NCBI GenBank assembly: GCA_964640795.1
Contig: CAZXIN010000028.1
Coordinates: forward strand, 6,168-70,167
Source: M269 sp964640795
GTDB lineage: Bacteria > Pseudomonadota > Gammaproteobacteria > Enterobacterales > Alteromonadaceae
Length of the DNA stretch: 64,000 nucleotides
Direction of reading: 5' to 3'
Part shown: positions 62,387-64,000 of the stretch, in pieces
Position numbering within the stretch: position 1 is the first letter of the stretch
How the letters are laid out: every line of letters begins with the position of its first letter
The notes under the pieces: model-generated
Told to the model about the DNA's origin: nothing
Seen by the model: the letters and a program-made list of their open reading frames with translations, nothing else
Databases searched by the model: none
Position numbers and translations under genes: made by a program

Positions 62387-62776
62387 CTAGAGTTCAGTAT
62401 CTGTACCAATATCTTCTTCTATTATCGCTGAGCTTTCAGTCTCTTCTTCATCGCTGACCTTATTCGAGCCGTAGATATTGATATGTTTTCTGCGGTGTAT
62501 GCGTTTTTGGTATTTATCCCAAGCTCTTTCTACAACATTATTATTGTCTGCTGCTTTTTTACCTAATGCGACATCTAACAGATCTTTATCTTCTTGGCTG
62601 GTGGCAGTGTATGTGCCGTCAATTAAAGCGGTAATCAATAAGCCATATTCACTGAGTGCATTGCTCTCAGATATTGAGAAGTCGCCTGAACGCGAGAAAC
62701 CATAGGGATAGTTGGCTAGATCACTGAATTGGCGAGTAAAAAACGAGTTCCTATCAAGGGTTGGTATATCTTGCAT
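62387..62776 (-). CDS. maoP: MaoP/YifE family (DUF413) protein
   Basis: 129 residues from the ATG at 62776; a longer in-frame start at 62806 is less like the family. DRNSFFTRQFSDLANYPYGFSRSGDF, YGLLITALIDGTY and KYQKRIHRRKHI match the DUF413 pattern. In E. coli MaoP helps organise the Ori macrodomain with a short cis site near its own gene. The C-terminal ~30 residues are an acidic extension. Confidence 0.75.
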   Translation of the reverse strand: MQDIPTLDRNSFFTRQFSDLANYPYGFSRSGDFSISESNALSEYGLLITALIDGTYTATSQEDKDLLDVALGKKAADNNNVVERAWDKYQKRIHRRKHINIYGSNKVSDEEETESSAIIEEDIGTDTEL

Positions 62777-63208
62777 ATTCACTTCCACAAAGTATCGAAA
62801 ATTCACTTATTTAGCTGAATGCTATAAGTTGACCTACTAATACAAAGCGATAGCTTTTACTTCCAATTAGAGATTTCCCCTAAAAGTATCAATAGGATAA
62901 CTATTAACAAGCAGCACGTAGGGCTAGAAGGAAAAACAGATATCAGCTACCTATAACTCAGGCCGAGCAAAGGTCGCTATTTTCATGATTGTTCTTTCCA
63001 GCCTACCAATCAGCTAAATAAAAAACCATGAGTCATTTTTAGATTCAAAACTTGCGTTCGTCAATACTTATTCTTATGAAATTTTTATGTCAACAAAAGA
63101 GAGGAAAGCTATGTGCTTACGTAGGTGTAGTGATAGATAAGAGTGGTCGTACCGAGCCGTGCATTCCCATGTGAATTCGACCCTATAGCACAGGCTTATC
63201 AGGTTGAG

Positions 63209-63256
63209 ATAAGTTGTCTGTGGGACTGATTTCAATCAGGAATGCTGCTTTTCCAA
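63209..63256. repeat. REP-like palindromic repeat, copy 2
   Basis: ATAAGT-N4-TGTGGGACTGATTTCAATCAG, then GAATG...TTTTCCAA. Here the dyad CTGATT-TC-AATCAG is perfect. Aligned with the copy at 41570-41618 it is nearly 80% identical by eye with the same spacing; one position of the dyad varies in a paired way (C-G in copy 1, T-A in copy 2). Confidence 0.5.
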
Positions 63257-63285
63257 CGGGGTATTCTAGATAAATTCTACCCCGT
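63256..63285. terminator. Hairpin terminator of the DUF4442 gene
   Basis: ACGGGGTA at 63256-63263 pairs with TACCCCGT at 63278-63285, 16 bases beyond the stop of the minus-strand gene. On the minus strand TTGGAAAAGC follows, so the T tract is poor. Confidence 0.5.
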
Positions 63286-63301
63286 CATGTATCGTCTGAT
63301 C

Positions 63302-63796
63302 CTATTGCTTCTTGTTAGGCACCCAAGCCCAAACCATTTCACATTGTATTGGTTCGTCGCCCGATTCGTCAGTCACTGATACGCGGACTGTCATGTCGCC
63401 TTTTTCTTCTGTTTTCAAACGCTCAAGTTGCTCGTCATTTAACTGCGCAACAGCAGTCATATCTCCTACTGTGCGTTTGTGATAATCGACATGCAATGTT
63501 TTGAGCAGTGGGAGTTTATCTCCCGGCAGATTGATACCCACAATAAAGCCAGTTGCAGATTCAGCGAGCAGTGCCATAGAAGCCGCATGTATGCCGCCGA
63601 TATGGTTTTGGACACGTTTGATATTCTTTTGAAAAAATGTCACTGAGTGCGTATCGACGTTCAATATTTTTAACCGAGCAGTACCTGCTAGCTTGACCTT
63701 ATGATTAAACAAGAAAGTCATGATGCGGTATTTTAACCACGTTGGATAATGTTCTATAGAGCGAACAAATTCACCGAGTGCGTTTTTCTTGGGCAT
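63302..63796 (-). CDS. DUF4442 (hotdog thioesterase-like) protein
   Basis: 164 residues. VQNHIGGIHAASMALLAESATGFIVG is the hotdog active-site helix of DUF4442/YiiD-C-like proteins. It probably acts on an acyl thioester. It is next to the tRNA gene and monocistronic. It is not related in sequence detail to the two cluster thioesterases. Confidence 0.8.
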   Translation of the reverse strand: MPKKNALGEFVRSIEHYPTWLKYRIMTFLFNHKVKLAGTARLKILNVDTHSVTFFQKNIKRVQNHIGGIHAASMALLAESATGFIVGINLPGDKLPLLKTLHVDYHKRTVGDMTAVAQLNDEQLERLKTEEKGDMTVRVSVTDESGDEPIQCEMVWAWVPNKKQ

Positions 63797-63947
63797 AATC
63801 TTCTCTTCTGGTTAGACCAGTTTAAGGATGGCAGTCTTCTCCTTAAATAGCAATTACTGATGTATGGGTTATGGTTTGGGGGATCTAAAATGTTTAGCAC
63901 AAGCAGAATGAATACTTGAATAGTTTTATGTAAAGAATTGATAATAT

Positions 63948-64000
63948 TGGAGCGGGAAACGAGATTCGAACTCGCGACCTCAACCTTGGCAAGGTTGCGC
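63948..64000 (-). tRNA. tRNA-Gly (anticodon GCC), 3' part
   Basis: Read on the minus strand, the last 53 bases show the anticodon arm CAACCT-TGCCAAG-GTTG (anticodon GCC), the variable loop, the T arm with GAGTTCGAATCTC, the acceptor 3' strand TTCCCGC, and an encoded CCA. The 5' part lies beyond the window edge. Confidence 0.93.

Larger units (their letters stand above)
62777..63301. other. Intergenic region with REP-like repeat and terminator
   Basis: About 525 bases without a convincing gene. It holds the promoter side of the maoP-like gene, a CTTATC/GATAAG hairpin at 63197-63212, the second REP-like repeat (63209-63256) and a terminator (63256-63285). A nine-codon frame near 63111 has a good Shine-Dalgarno but is too short to support. 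Confidence 0.5.

Noticed and set aside
63111..63140. Nine-codon frame with a strong Shine-Dalgarno
   Set aside because: Too short to support as a gene; kept as a note only.

Overview
This is a chromosomal segment of a moderately AT-rich, Gram-negative gammaproteobacterium. It carries ilvIH of the enteric type, a MaoP/YifE-family protein, RlmA, many Sec signal peptides and lipoboxes, and a BCCT osmolyte carrier. Together these suggest a marine or brackish heterotroph, perhaps of the Oceanospirillales type. The genus cannot be fixed from the sequence alone.

Layout. (1) 0-8.2 kb holds ordinary accessory genes: the start of a chemoreceptor, an orphan P-loop kinase, a LysR/DJ-1 pair, a GrpB protein, and a membrane-anchored winged-helix/TPR regulator divergent from a secreted amidohydrolase. 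(2) 8.3-22.5 kb is a long minus-strand biosynthetic cluster. Nine tightly packed genes encode two hotdog thioesterases, a 4-amino-4-deoxychorismate (ADC) lyase, an NRPS-like A-PCP-reductase protein, a GST, two free adenylate-forming ligases, a fused ADC synthase and an FMN azoreductase. A formate/nitrite-type channel and a zinc alcohol dehydrogenase follow on the same strand. The chemistry points to a 4-aminobenzoate-derived product released by reduction; I do not recognise the cluster. (3) 23.2-25.1 kb holds a membrane LuxR-type regulator and a membrane protein. (4) About 25.2-39.1 kb is an insertion that splits one ancestral yjbQ gene: its 3' end lies at 25.15 kb and its 5' half at 39.1-39.3 kb, on the same strand. 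The insert carries decayed cytochrome and lipoprotein genes, a 1988-residue RTX protein with a Sec signal peptide and six near-identical ~210-residue repeats, an Rhs protein split into two exported halves, a likely immunity gene and two small border genes. (5) 39.5-59.8 kb is a mosaic: BCCT transporter, DUF2834 protein, MmyB-like regulator, cytochrome c with TPR, a two-component system, a GntR-ABC operon, chemoreceptor, RlmA, GNAT, VOC, PhoD/DUF2252 pair, lipoprotein and hydrolase. (6) 59.8-64 kb is core: ilvIH, a maoP-like gene, a DUF4442 protein and the 3' part of tRNA-Gly(GCC).

The two most notable regions are the unrecognised aminobenzoate-type cluster and the yjbQ-splitting RTX/Rhs island. 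Two copies of a REP-like palindromic repeat lie in intergenic spaces at 41.6 and 63.2 kb. No CRISPR array, rRNA gene, integrase or intact insertion sequence was seen.
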